Assembly: GCA_031769625.1 (NCBI GenBank)
Contig: JAUIMM010000200.1
Location: forward strand, 49,746,001-49,810,000
DNA: 64,000 bases
Direction: 5' to 3'
DNA from: Taudactylus pleione
Lineage: Eukaryota > Chordata > Amphibia > Anura > Myobatrachidae
Each line of letters starts with the position of its first letter. Position 1 is the first letter of the stretch. The notes beneath the pieces are model-generated. The model searched no databases. It saw nothing but the letters and a program-made list of their open reading frames with translations, and was not told the DNA's origin. The position numbers and the translations under genes are program-made. Below are positions 20,728-32,209 of this stretch, piece by piece.

Positions 20728-21740
20728 GTTTAAATGTATTTATAATTAAGAAGTGTTGAAAGCAAAGTATATTTAATAGTTATGACGTGTTTAAATGTAT
20801 TTATATTTAAGAGGTGTTTAAATGCACTTTTGTATAAGGAATGACCAACTTCTGTGACTGCAGGAAAAGATGCGAATTGTCATTCCCTAGCTGGAGGTCT
20901 GATGAATGGAAAGATCTTTTGTGGCCAGTGCACTACAGGTGAGGCCTGGATTGAAGTTTTCTGTGGAAAGGTGTGAACAATGTTAAATGGCCCTGAGCGG
21001 TCTCTTGTGTGTCAGCTTTTGGAGGGAGGGGGGGGGGGGGGTTGACCTGCATAGATATTTTATCTCTGTGTGATAAATGTATCAAAAGGATAAAAGTAAA
21101 TTACCAGTTCCTGTGGGATGGCGAGTTGTAATTACATTTGGGATAGATGTCTGATTGATATACAAGACCAACTGTAGGAGGATGTCACCATGCTGTATTA
21201 TGTGTACTGACGATATATACACACAAAAGGCCTGCAAGCCTGGTTTGTGTGTATCTTTTTGAACATCAAGAAGGATTGTACTGCTGTGAAACATTTGTAT
21301 GCTGACCCCCTTAAGCTAAGGGGGGGGGGGGGGGGGGCGAGTCTTTAAGACTACCGAAGCAATAAAGATCTTGCCTTTACAAAAGACTACATCTGAATCC
21401 TGCGACAACAGAATTGTGCCCAACACTATTCTGTTCTCCGGCTGTTGTGGATTGAGCCCCATGTCTCCAACCTCAGACAGAGGGCTGCCAGCTACTGTTC
21501 AGAGCCTGGTCCATTATGAGGACCTAGCGGTAGCAGCAACTTGCCCGCCCGCTGCGTAGTGGGTGGAGTCATTAACAGGTGGTTACCGATGGTAAGAGGG
21601 AATCCCTAATACCCCAACTTTCCGGGGAATGAAAATCTGATCGGGTGGCGAGTCGAGGTCATCCGGTCACACTCACATGACCGCTAGAGCCTGGAAGACT
21701 ACGCTGGAGCTGCTGCCGGGAAATCGCGAGACACCATACA
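20728..21740 (+). other. LTR-like block with AATAAA signal
   Basis: A direct duplication of GTTTAAATGTATTTATA-like sequence (20728 and 20791) is followed by a G-run, a second G-run at 21321, then GCAATAAAGATCTTGCC at about 21360. That resembles the polyadenylation/R-U5 part of vertebrate retroviral LTRs. Downstream sequence to 21740 is GC-richer, like a leader. No partner LTR, primer site or viral coding frame is visible, so it could be a solo LTR or an unrelated repeat. Confidence 0.35.
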
Positions 21741-22055
21741 TTTTTATGTTATAATAAAATACAATAGCTCTACATTACATGAACATAAGCGTGACCAGCA
21801 CAACAAGTCTAAAAGAACTATTAAGAAAGCATGCTAAGACCTATAAACAAGTTAGATTAGGTGGGTTGCAGTCATTTAGCCAGATCACATGGTCTGTTGG
21901 TGAGGTTGTAACATAACCACATACAGAAGTTTGTTGTTGTCCTTTCTTTACCACATTTGGACACCTGCCCATGACAATTGTATCATTTTCAACTGAATCA
22001 TTTTTAGGATTTCAGACCACACATTGTGATATTTGGCCAAATCATCAGATCATGG

Positions 22056-22377
22056 GCCTGATTCAGAGATGGACGCTAATGTGATTGCAGCTGCGATTTC
22101 GTATGCAACACTGCTGCCTTCTCATATACGTACATCGCTTACTTGTGTAAATATCGGTAACACTGATGCACATCGAGCGGCCATCTTGCCCTTGCGGCAG
22201 GTCAGACCAGCCGCAGTCTCGGCAGCTCTACTGACATGCTGGGGGCTCTTATCCTGTGTAGGAGATCACAAGGGCTAAATAACAACGTTTAAACGGCCAG
22301 AGACTGCTTATACGCATGCGCAATGGCAAAATGATCTGTGTAAAAATCGCTATTGCGCCTATCTCTGAATCAGGCCC
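22056..22377. repeat. MITE with GGGCCTGATTCAGAG ends
   Basis: GGGCCTGATTCAGAGATGGA at the left is matched by CTATCTCTGAATCAGGCCCC at the right. The left terminus is of the same type as the hairpin-chain element at 3208. Internal hairpins are shorter and less perfect. Confidence 0.82.
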
Positions 22378-22413
22378 CATGTGTGGCCTGCTTAGAGTCA
22401 GCACAGGCAAAAA

Positions 22414-22676
22414 GGGGCTCGATGCAATTCAATGCGAATCGAATAGCACTGGGTGCAAGAAGAAATCCTACAAATCGCGATGCTGTTTTCTGTCCTTCGC
22501 GCCAAGGAAACAGCATTGCGCCGGGCTGTTTAGTCGGGGAATGCTGGTTCTCGCAACGAAACACCATGTTTAAGGCGCAAGAAACGTCATTTTCCGACAA
22601 AACAGCGCGCTGAAATGAATAGCTCCAGGAGCTCCTTCCCGACGCTATTCAATTTGCGTTGAATTGAATCGAGCCC
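22414..22676. repeat. GATTCAATT-family MITE
   Basis: GGGGCTCGATGCAATTCAAT pairs with GTTGAATTGAATCGAGCCC. Inner arms GGGGAATGCTGGTTCTCGC and GCAAGAAACGTCATTTTCC flank AAACACCATGTTTAAG. Confidence 0.82.
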
Positions 22677-22852
22677 AATGCATGCTCAGGTCACTATACA
22701 GCCGATAGAGTCCAAACCAGCAGAGTCCTATTTAAAACAGTAACAGGCAGTATAAGGGCAGAAATCTTGTGCAATTACCATGGTTAGCAAAGAAGTGGCT
22801 CAATTTAGTTTAAACATGTTCATAATTATTATAAAGCTCCTCCTTTGTGCTA

Positions 22853-23010
22853 TATTCAATTAGCCGCAAAAAGTGCCGTTCGGAGAAAAGTTTTCGCCGA
22901 TTTTGACTTTGTCTGTTTTCAACATCTTCGTATTCAATTCCAGGAGTGCAAATGTTGGGATTTGGAACCCTTTGGAGACCTCCCCCCTTAATGTCTAATC
23001 AGTCCAAAAA
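22853..23010. repeat. Fragment related to the MITE at 46104-46918
   Basis: TATTCAATTAGCCGCAAAAA and the following AAAAGTTTTCGCCGATTTTGACTTT are a degenerate reverse complement of the right end of that larger MITE. Confidence 0.5.
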
Positions 23011-23235
23011 AATAATAATTGAAAGATCCCAAAAATTACATGTCGGTTTCCTGACTGCATCCCCTTATTGGTGAGCTCAGTGTGGCCATTAGGCTGAGCA
23101 TTCAAAGTAGTATTTAACTTTTTCATAATTTATTGCTGCATGAATAAAAAATATATAAATCCCAAATATGGGGGTAAACTTTACGCTTTAACCTGGAACC
23201 ACATTTTAAAATACTTCTAGTATATTAAACACTTT

Positions 23236-23546
23236 GGGGTGATTCAATTGTTTGAGAGAATTCATTTCCGTGGCCAGGAGCTTATTTATTTGTTATGGGC
23301 GACCATACCTGAGGCTGCACTTATTGTGGATTTTCTACACGCAGCTTCCCGAGATGTGAGCAGAAATCCGCATAAAGAAGGGGGTCTGGGGCTGGACAAG
23401 AGTGCCGGGAGCGCCTTGCACTTAGAACTGGAGAAGCCGCTTAACGTGGCTAATCCTATGCATTACAGCAAAACAATGCAGATATCGCAAATTGAATTTG
23501 CTCCCGACCACTTTAGACAGGAGCTAATTCTCTCGAATAATTCAAC
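23236..23546. repeat. GATTCAATT-family MITE
   Basis: GGGGTGATTCAATTGTTTGA and TTTGAGAGAATT at the left are mirrored by AATTCTCTCGAATAATTCAA at the right. It contains GAGATGTGAGCAGAAATCC as in other members. Confidence 0.68.
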
Positions 23547-23997
23547 CTTGAGGTCTTGTTGACAACCACTCTGTGGACCCTGGAACACAGGATGGAGACG
23601 GACAGGTGTACTGGGCAGTACAACTGTGTAAACAGAATGGTCAATCATCATGTTTACAGTTGTACAATTGTCGAGCTCCCGATACCGGCAAACCAGGATC
23701 CACATAGTGGTCATCTTCAGCTGTATACTTAGCAAAGGTAGTCCTTGATAAGTCACAATCAGAGTCATCTTTGTGAGGGCATCAACAAGAGCTGTCATGG
23801 GACTGGATAGGCAGCAATCATAATAATACCAAAGGGGTAGACTGAAGGGTTCTGTGGTGCACAGACATTTCTCCACAGAACCTTTGAAATTTATATCAGT
23901 TTGAGTCTTCAGGATACCGGTGTTTGGGTTAATTTTAATACATGAACAGATTAAAGGTCCATACTATGTTCTGAATAGTTAACAGATCAGAACTCAG

Positions 23998-24262
23998 CAC
24001 AGTGGCACGATGGTTAGAACTGCTGCCTCATAACTTAAGTCATGTGTTTGATTCCAACTAGGATCATATCTGTGTAGTTTTTGTATGTTCTCCCCATATT
24101 TGCATCGGTTTCCTACCACACTCCAAAACATACTGGTAGGTTAAAGGGCTGACAATGGTATGTGTATATGTTTAAGTGTTAAGGAATGTAGACTGTAAGC
24201 TCCAACGGGGCAGGGAGTGATGTGAATGACATTCTCTTTCTACAGCATCAGAAGGAGGATGG
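23998..24262 (+). mobile_element. tRNA-derived SINE with L2-like tail
   Basis: The head GTGGCACGATGGTTAGAA resembles a tRNA A box and GTTTGATTCCAAC a B box (internal RNA polymerase III promoter). The body contains CACTCCAAAACATACTGGTAGGTTAA and AGACTGTAAGCTCCAACGGGGCAGGGA. The same body occurs on the minus strand at 26005-26353 and, 5'-truncated, near 57550. The 3' end is eroded here. Confidence 0.8.
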
Positions 24263-24496
24263 AGAACAACCATATCTGTATTGTAACCTTTCTAATATGT
24301 GATAATATACTGCAAGTGTAACCCATAAATGAGGGAGAAAAGTAGCTAGTTTATAAAGAAAGTGATAAATGCTTTGCTTTTCCTGCTCAGTATGCAGGTC
24401 TCGAGGAGATGCTTTGTATACAGATGCCCTAGCTCAACTTCAGTCATGTACTGCTCTAAACTCACTCCTAAGGTCTTCCTCATAATTTGTATACAG

Positions 24497-24696
24497 GGGC
24501 TGATGTATCAAGCAGTGAAAAGAATGAAGTGGGCCAGTGGAGAAGTTGCCCGTAGCAACCAATCAGAATCAAGGTAACATTTATCAAGTATATTCTATGA
24601 AATAATAGGTAGAAAGAAGCTCATTGGTTGCTTTGGGCAACTTCTCCACTAGTCCACCTTTCCGTTGTTTTCACTGCTTGATACATCAATCCCACA
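24497..24696. repeat. MITE with GATGTATCAAGCAGTGAAAA ends
   Basis: Left GCTGATGTATCAAGCAGTGA and right TCACTGCTTGATACATCAATC are inverted repeats. Inside, GGAGAAGTTGCCCGTAGCAA pairs with TTGCTTTGGGCAACTTCTCC. The CCAATCAG word is part of this element, not evidence of a promoter. Confidence 0.85.
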
Positions 24697-24776
24697 GTAC
24701 CTGCTGGTTCCCTATTATTTCTAGAATGTGCAGGAGCATTACAAACCTTTTTTTTTTTTTTTTAACCACATACTTT

Positions 24777-25091
24777 GGGGGAAGAATTAATTCAGCGTGA
24801 TGTTTAATAACTCCGGTAAGGAGTTCCGGGAGTTATTCAATTGACCGTGCTGTTAGCCTGACTAAAGGATTTCTTCTCGCACACTCCTGAGGGTGCGAGC
24901 AGAAATCAAACTGAAGTGCCGGCCACGAGGCTATTTTCCGTTTTAGCGTGGCGCTAACAGCCTCAGAGCTGTCACTTTAGAGGGAGAATGCCAGTTATCG
25001 CGACTAAACACCCAGCTTTAGTCGTGCTAACCGGCATTCTTCTACTTAAGTGGCTGTAGTCTGACTTACCGTTCTGAATTGAATTGCCCCC
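24777..25091. repeat. GATTCAATT-family MITE
   Basis: GGGGGAAGAATTAATTCAGCG at the left mirrors CTGAATTGAATTGCCCCC. Internal hairpin arms (GAGGGAGAATGCCAGTTATC against GTGCTAACCGGCATTCTTC) and the CTCCTGAGGGTGCGAGCAGA phrase match siblings at 28216 and 32544. Confidence 0.82.
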
Positions 25092-26004
25092 ATAGTGTAA
25101 AAGGCACTATGTTTCTCTTTAAAGTCGTTTAGATTTGTTGTTAAGGTCTTAATGCAGTTTCCTATCACCTGGCTTAGCTAGAGGTCTGACCTGCATGACA
25201 TAACATCACACAAATGAGTACAGCTGATGCAATAAATGACCTTGGTAAGAAGATACTTTATCAACAGCAGGGAAATCATCTAAGCCTGAAGTTAGAGCTA
25301 AGGACTGATTAGTTCTCAAGGCAAATATCAATTCACTGTAGAAAATGAAAACACTGTTTCTTCTCTCTGATTCACCCCATCCTTTGCCTTAAATAATCTG
25401 GTTTACACAGAGGAGATACAATAAAATAAAAGATAAATAAATTGAACAAAGGAGGGGACAGAAGCAGCATTCACTTTCAATAGAGTTTAATACCCAACCA
25501 CAAATTGGTATATGTTGAACACCTATAAAGTCTAAACACAAAAACAGAATTGTATTAATAAAAGTGTGTTTTGTTTATATAAATTATTCCCTTAATGTAC
25601 GGTGCTATAAAACATGCCAGCACATGAATAATAAAAGATAGTACACTGTAGTCAACTTTAAAATCACAACACCCTTCTTTGCTGCAATATTTTGCTAACC
25701 TACAATAAAAATATATCCACACCAAAAACCACTCCTCACAGTTTGGAAGTAATGCTCAATGAGCCAAATAGGCACACAACAAAATCATTCGATTAATAAT
25801 AACGATTTTTCAATAGCCAATAGACAGTACACATCTAAATAAAGATGCACAAACAAAAGTTTTGCAGCTACCTAATTTATTCCACCAGAGTTAGCATCTA
25901 CCCAAAAGGCTTACGGCAAGTACATACCTGTTCAATCACACTTTCGATGAGATTTTACTTTTGATTTCACTTAGCTTCAGAACTGCTGCTCAAAGTGCTG
26001 ATTT
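25092..26004. other. No recognisable gene
   Basis: AT-rich sequence with no supported element. Confidence 0.5.
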
Positions 26005-26353
26005 ATTTTATTTATTTATTACCAGTTATTTATATAGCGCAAAAATATTCCGCAGCGCTTTACAGAGAATATTTGGCCATTCACATCTGTCCCTGCCCCA
26101 GTGGAGCTTACAATCTATATTCCCTACCACATGCTCACACACATACACACTTATGGTCAATTTTGAGGGGAGCCAATTAACCTGCCAGTATATTTTTGGA
26201 GTGTGGGAGGAAACCGGAGTACCCGAAGGAAACCCACGCAAGCACAGGGAGAATATACAAACTCCACACAGTTAGGGCCATGGTAGGAATTGAACCCATG
26301 ACCTCATTGCTGTGAGGCAGTAACGCTAACCATTACATCGTCTGTGCTGCCCA
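26005..26353 (-). mobile_element. tRNA-derived SINE with L2-like tail, near full length
   Basis: On the minus strand it begins with a GCACAGACGATGTAATGG head, with an A-box-like GGTTAGCGTT and a B box GGGTTCAATTCC. It continues through GTGTGGAGTTTGTATATTCT and CACTCCAAAAATATACTGGC, and ends GCGCTATATAAATAAC then a TTTA-type tail. The last part matches the 3' end of the L2 element at 48379-50105, implying L2 enzymes mobilise it. Confidence 0.85.
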
Positions 26354-26383
26354 TGATACGTGCATACACACCTTTACAATCTA

Positions 26384-26626
26384 ATGGAGCATACACACGG
26401 TCAGATTTGTCAGATGAACGATTTTTGACTGCATTAAAATGACTGAAATCGTCCAAATCTGACTGCAAACACATCAGATGTCAGATATCGTTATCAGACC
26501 ATCGGGAACGCGCATCGTTCATCATTCAGACATGTCAGATATTCCTTCAGATAGGAACGATTTTTTAAATCGTTATAGTTTAGATCTGAAGAAAAATCTG
26601 ACCGTGTGTATGCACCATTGCTTGCA
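26384..26626. repeat. Palindromic MITE of the TACACACGGTCAGATTTG type
   Basis: GGAGCATACACACGGTCAGA at the left and TCTGACCGTGTGTATGCACC at the right form a long inverted repeat. The interior has nested hairpins around CAGATGTCAGATATCG. Confidence 0.82.
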
Positions 26627-26696
26627 GTCTTCACCCTTTTCTGTCTAATATCTGCTGAAAAGATTGAAACACTGTACACAATCTTAAGATCTCTAT

Positions 26697-27035
26697 GGGC
26701 TCGATTCAATTGCCCGCGACGTAAATAGCGCCGGGAGATAGCTCCCGCAGCCATTTTATTCTGCGCAGTGTTTAGTCAGAGAATGCCCGTTCTCGCAACT
26801 AAACACCCTGTTTAAGGCGCGAGAACGAGCATTCCCCGACCTAACTTCCTGGCGCGATGCTGTTTTCCAGGCACGAAGGGCAGAAAACAGCCTCGTGCCT
26901 GGACTTTTGTCGGATTTCTGCTCGCATCCCCGGAGAGTTGCAAGAAGAAATCCCATTGGGCATAGCAGCGCGGTGTATTGAACAGCTCCGGGAGCCGATT
27001 CCTGACGCTATTCACTTCGCGCAGAAACGAGCCCA
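26697..27035. repeat. GATTCAATT-family MITE
   Basis: It begins GGGCTCGATTCAATTGCCCG and ends AAACGAGCCC. Internal arms GAGAATGCCCGTTCTCGC and GCGAGAACGAGCATTCCCC, then CAGGCACGAAGGGCAGAAAA against CAGCCTCGTGCCTGG, form consecutive hairpins. Confidence 0.8.
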
Positions 27036-27560
27036 ATGAGCATTAAGGAATCGAAATAACGGCCAGACGATTGTATAGGTGTGTACCTGCTGGACATACA
27101 ATGTTCAATTATATCGGCCTAATCAGCCAATAATCAGCTGATGGGGACAACAATTGAACAGTGTATTGCCATGACCAAGCTGTAATTTTCGGTCCGTCAG
27201 ACATGCTCTAGTCTTCCAGCATGTCCTAAAGCTTCGAAAATTGGTCGGCCACACTTGGAAGTGTATGCGGCTGCCCACCATTTGCCCTGTTCCTTCATAG
27301 GGGAGGAACCGGGGAAATGTTTCCTACCCAGGGGAGTAATTCAGATTTCATGGCCATACACTATGAAATATCTCAATGTATGGCAACAATATCTGATGGT
27401 TTCAGCTGGTCAGATAAAATATGTCTGTCTGGGAAGGATGGACCAGGTCATTTTCAGAAGCGATTGATTCAGATTTATAGACATGATTTGCTACAACTCA
27501 GATGGTGGCCAATCGACGCATGCGCAGGATCTGTACTGCGCATGTACTGATCTGTGACTG

Positions 27561-27750
27561 AAGGCCCCCATACATCAGAGATTGATTGCAGAATCGTGCA
27601 ATTTGCAATCGATTGTGTATAAAAATATTTTCCAATCGATTGCAGAATTGCCACAATCTGCAATCGATTGAAAAAGGGAAAGATTTTTATACACAATCGA
27701 TTGCAAATTGCACGATTGCTGCAATCAATCTCTGATGTATGGGGGCCTTA
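27561..27750. repeat. Near-perfect palindromic MITE, about 65-bp arms
   Basis: AAGGCCCCCATACATCAGAG...TGTATAAAAAT is followed, after a 55-60 bp centre, by ATTTTTATACACAATCGATT...GTATGGGGGCCTT. Arms are almost identical. The centre repeats the AATCGATTGCAGAATTG/CAATCTGCAATCGATT motif, so nested hairpins are possible. Confidence 0.88.
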
Positions 27751-28215
27751 AGTCAACAGTCGCAGTGCCCCCTAAGCCGCAGGCATGATTGACATGCTAC
27801 TACCGTTTGGGGTTGGGCAAAGGGCGGTGATGGCCAGCGCCCCAGAAAACAGGTGTGGGGAGGGGGGGGAGGGGGGGGGCGTGGGGAGGAGATGGACTCA
27901 CTCTCTGGGCATGCCGAGGTCAGTGTCTTCCAATGTAACTTCACTAGCTCCAGAAGCGTGAATTCCATGGCCATCCTGAGTATCTGAGGGTTACGCAAGT
28001 GATCCGATGGTTGCATCCTCGGGCACGGCAGCAGATCATATAAGTCGGCAGGAGGAGTCTATTTACACAAGTTGCTTCCTGCGATCTTAGCATATTATTA
28101 CACAGTCGCAGCAACTGTGCAACAGCATACAACTCTGGATCAGGCCAGTGGTTCACTTCTGCTAATACCCAGATGGAAGGACTACATATAATCCCACTTT
28201 ACTTAGACATATTGG
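27751..28215. other. G-rich run and unclassified sequence
   Basis: A G-rich tract at about 27857-27888 interrupts otherwise unclassified DNA. No gene is supported. Confidence 0.5.
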
Positions 28216-28571
28216 GGGGGCGATTCAATTAAGCACGCTGTTGATAGCGCCGGGAGGGAAATCCCAGGGCTATTCAATTCAGTGCGCTGTTAGGGCGAGT
28301 AAAAGATTGAGGGTGCGAGGAGAGATCCGACTTAAGTCCTGGCCGCAATGCTATTTTCCAGGTTAGTGTGGCACTAACAGCCTCGCAGCTGGCACTTTAG
28401 TCTGAGAATGCTGGTTCTTGTGACTAAGCACCCAGGTAAAGTCGCGAGAACCTGCATTCTCCGACTTAAGTGATTGTAGTCAATACTAAACTGAGAGGTG
28501 AAAGTAATAGCTCAGAGACCAACTTCCCGATGCTATTCACTTATTCTATCTCACACTTAATTGAATCACAG
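28216..28571. repeat. GATTCAATT-family MITE
   Basis: GGGGGGGCGATTCAATTAAG at the left and CTTAATTGAATCAC at the right. Internal hairpin of GTCTGAGAATGCTGGTTCTTG with GCGAGAACCTGCATTCTCC around a short loop. Confidence 0.82.
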
Positions 28572-28799
28572 AGAATAACAGCAAATGTAAAAAACAAAAA
28601 TACATTTGAAACAGAAAATGAATTAGTCCACAATGTACAATACTAAAATATACAGTTTCACACATGTAGTGTTTAGAGCTGTATAATCACATAGTAAACT
28701 GTGGGCTTCATAACAAGACAATAATATAATATTATTATTAATAAATAACAATGTTATTTATATAATACTTTTCTCCTAATAGGACTTAGAATGGTTGAT

Positions 28800-28965
28800 C
28801 CTATTAAGAGTGAAGGGTGCGAGCTGACGTTGCAACGGCGTTAAAATGCCGGCAACAGACCAACACCTCGCACCTTTCACAAAATTCAGCGAATCCGGGC
28901 TGCCGTTAAGTGCAGCCATTGCTGCGATGACTCGCACCGGCAAGATCATCGCGGCTACTAGGATT
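28800..28965. repeat. Short MITE nested in old L2
   Basis: It begins near CCTATTAAGAGTGAAGGGTGCG and ends near GCGGCTACTAGG. It is GC-rich and breaks L2 3' sequence that resumes on both sides (AAGTGCTTTACA and GGACTTAGAATGG). Confidence 0.5.
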
Positions 28966-29215
28966 GACCCCAAAGTGCTTTACATCACAATACAAGCTTT
29001 AACAAGGAACATTATTGATATGCTTGGATGAACAGGAAAGTCTTGAGTCTATTTTTTAAGGACTCTAGAGTGGAGGCTTCTCGAACTGTGCAGGGAAAAG
29101 AGTTCCATAGAGTCGGAGACACAAAGCTGAAAGCTTGACCCCCAAATTAATTCCAGGAGATTCTAGGTACTGTTCATAGCACTACATCGGCGGATCACAG
29201 TAATCGAGTGGGACA

Positions 29216-29560
29216 GTAAAGGTGCCCACACACATACCGATCTGCACACGATCCCACGATGTGTGCGATTTCCCCTGAACTCTCCCCCGGCAGCTCCTAC
29301 ACACGACTTGGAGTAAAAAGCATTAAGATACATCGTGCATCTTAACTTTTTTTTTTTTCCCCAGTGCATTTTGTCCCAGATTGTCAGATCTGCCCTACTG
29401 CACGGCAGATCTGACGATGCGATGTGCGACCAGCGGGGACGCGCATCGTGTTCGTGAGTTAGGACTCACGATTTCCTCACGATTTGGCCATATTTTCCAC
29501 GATCTGTCGGAATTGGCCAGATCGTGTAAAATATTGCTATGTGTGTGGGCACCTTAAGGG
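29216..29560. repeat. MITE of the GTGCCCACACACAT type nested in old L2
   Basis: AAGGTGCCCACACACATACC at the left mirrors ATGTGTGTGGGCACCTTA at the right. The interior AGATTGTCAGATCTGCCCTA...GATCTGACGATGCGATGTGC is shared with the MITE at 50141-50433. Confidence 0.85.
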
Positions 29561-29706
29561 ATCAGAAGCTGCTTCAAGTACCTTGGGCCCTGGTCATGTA
29601 GGGCTTTGAAATCTTGAAAATTATTTGCCATCTTACAGGCAGCCAGTGAAGGGAGAAGAGAATGGGTATTAGATGGCTGGAATGGGGCTGGCTGGTTAAA
29701 AGCCAG

Positions 29707-30000
29707 TCAGCTGCATTTTGTACCATCTGCAAACAGTGCAATTCTTTTGCTGGGAGTCCAAGGTAGAGGGCATTGCAGTAGTCTAGGCATGATGATAGAA
29801 GATATAAATGACTTTAGGCAGATCTTCTGAGGGAAGTGCTTGATTCTGGCCATGTTCCTCATATGATAGAATAAGGCTTTGATTGCGGCTGATACCTGAT
29901 GTTTAAGTGTCAATACACTATCCAGGACAACACCAAGATTCTGCACATGTTCCGTGTTTTGTAATTCTAAACCCCCAAGCATTAGACTAAGACAAAGGTG
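29707..30000 (-). pseudogene. L2 reverse transcriptase C-terminal remnant
   Basis: Minus-strand frame with NLGVVLDSVLTLKHQVSAAI followed by LFYHMRNMARIKHF, typical of the region after the LINE RT active site, where template-proximal helices and the thumb lie. The frame is lost on both sides. Residues before the NLGVV motif (upstream on the minus strand) come from an unrelated insertion. Confidence 0.75.
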
Positions 30001-30986
30001 CGCTGATAACCAGGAGATATCCCCTTGAAAAATAGAGCAACTCACACAAGCAGGTTCTGCACCTGCTAAAAAACGTAACAACAAACAGGTGTAGTGGAGC
30101 GCTGGTTTAATCAAGTGACCACACTAATTAATATAAAGCAATATATTGCAAATAAGTAAAAAATAATAAATACATTAAAAACATATTTCTGCATATGAAC
30201 ACTGATGTAATGCGTGGAAAAGCAGAAGAGAAATTAAAGTAATAAAATCGTGGGACCACTCGGTCTAATTTTCTGTTAGTGTCCACAAATAAACTCTGCG
30301 CAAATCCACTTATGTAGAAATATTACTGTCAGCCAGATAGTTATGAGAGCTATGGTGCCAAAAGGGAAAGTCCACATAAACTGGAGTGTCGTAGTCACCT
30401 GTATATTGAAAGACCAGTACTCACGCTGAGTGTGTAAAATCAGACTGATACCTGGTAGTACACCGGGATCCATTCCAGACGGGGACCAGGCGTACCACAC
30501 TGTGTGGCTGATTCCTTGTGAGACACTGCTATATAGCTTCCATGCAGCTGAAAGCAATCACAGTCTGGCTGAACAGGCTGAAAGCTCAGTACATGTCAGT
30601 GTCCTTTCCAGCTAATATGTATTGCATGCGCTCTCTCCGCTGACACTCCCTGAGCGTCTGCAGGCATTAGTCCTGTTGATTGGCTATGCTGTAGCCTTGT
30701 CATGTGACCTATCATCACGACCTCGGTTTTATCAGGGATCAGTTGCAGGCAAATGGCAGTCACCCACTCCAGGAGCTCAGCAAGACAGCCATTTAGGGTT
30801 GATAGTGGGTTCTCCGTATCTAGAGCAAATTGACAGGTACCGCTGTGAATTATCTACATAGGAATGGAAAACCAGGCCATGCAATCTGATTATTTCACCT
30901 AGCGGTAGCATGTATACTGAAAAAAAAACATGGGAGATAGTATAGAACTCTGTGGGACACCACACAGAAGTGGCACTGGTGACTAA

Positions 30987-31236
30987 GGGGGTGATTCAAC
31001 TGTTTTATCGCACCTTATGCTTTTGGGCGCCCATGCATATAGCGCCCAAATAGACAGGGTTTAGCTGTGTAAAGCGGCTAAACCCGTCTGAAGTCCTGCT
31101 TTATCGCAAGTTTCTATTCTCCTGCACAGGGCTGCGAGTAGAAATGTGTGCTTCTGCAGCTGTACGCACCTGAATGGACAATTGAATTGGTCTGTCCAGC
31201 GCCATGAGCTGCAGGCGTAAACAATTGATTCGCCCC
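30987..31236. repeat. GATTCAATT-family MITE nested in old L2
   Basis: GGGGGTGATTCAACTGTTTT at the left and AAACAATTGATTCGCCCC at the right. Inner arms include GGGCGCCCATGCATATAGCGCCC and TTTAGC/GCTAAA. L2 protein similarity resumes on both sides. Confidence 0.78.
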
Positions 31237-31475
31237 TGAAGAGTTTACTCCAGAAGAAACTGACATACCGGTGAGAAATTATTTGAACAGTTAAGGATTG
31301 TGCCATCCAGCCCACAGAATGTCTTCAGGAGCTCAATTAGAACCCCATGGTCCAGACAGTGTCAAAAGCTGCAGAGAGATCGAGCTTTTCACCTCTCTCT
31401 CTCGTCATCAGAAGATCATTAAGCACACATACCAGGGCTTCTCCTGAACCCTGCCTGGAATGGATCACAAATATC

Positions 31476-32209
31476 AATTTTAAAACTCGTTGCATATAAT
31501 AAACACCTTGATAAATGAGCCCCTAAATGTTTGATATATTTAAAGGTTTGTAAGAAAATACAGTATTTTAAAAATAAGAGAATTTTAAGAACAAGAGAAC
31601 ACACTTTGAAATTGAAAAAAGATGAAGGCTACAGGTAAGGAAACTTTATTTTTATCTCATTACTTACAGTTGCTAATGAATTTTAGAATGCATGGGGCAA
31701 ACCTATTGTTAATGTACACACAAAGTGTATAATAGATGCTCCAGTAAGTACTTTGGCACTAGATATACTAAGTAGTGGCTTTTGCAAGTGGTGGATGCTC
31801 AGCCTTTTTTACCGTGAACTTTAAAATGCCAATTATATTAAAATTTGAAACCAGGCAAGTTGTGCTTTTAACATTAATGACACTTTAACCTTTGAGGTCA
31901 AAACCATAGAGAACTGGCAACTTGTAAAAGCCACTGCATAGTAAATCTAGCTCATATCTGTAAAAGGCCTTCCTTAGAACGGATAATGGCCCAAATGCAA
32001 GAGCCTGGGAGTTGCGAACACCAGGAGATTTTGGCAATTTAGCCATCGAATTTAATGAAACTTTCATTTTGAAATTTTAAAAGGCAAAACAAGGTTAAAT
32101 CACGTTGGTGCCTGAAATTCATAGGCTATAACATTTGGGCCAACATATTTTAATGCCCTTCATACATGGACATTCTACTTGAATGTAGCATAAACGTATG
32201 AAGTAGGGC
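31476..32209. other. No recognisable gene
   Basis: AT-rich sequence with no supported element. Confidence 0.5.

Larger units (their letters stand above)
28715..31475 (-). mobile_element. Old L2-type LINE, decayed, with nested insertions
   Basis: On the minus strand, degraded reverse-transcriptase words appear in order: QAGFR and [10 protein letters not shown] (near 31450-31360), FSVYMLPLGEIIRLHG with an altered active-site YVDN (near 30930-30870), NLGVVLDSVLTLKHQV (near 29960) and SLHWLPVRW (near 29650). The 3' end is a TATATAAATAAC/ATT-rich tail near 28715-28760. Many stops and shifts are present. It is interrupted by at least four later pieces: about 28800-28965, 29216-29560, 29996-30705 and 30987-31236. 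Confidence 0.8.

Noticed and set aside
21030..21340. G-quadruplex control elements at the two G-runs
   Set aside because: Plain homopolymer G tracts of uncertain length; may be sequencing or slippage artefacts and no regulatory context is visible.
24540..24580. CCAAT-box promoter (CCAATCAG)
   Set aside because: The word is part of an inverted-repeat MITE found in more than one place, with no transcript start evidence.
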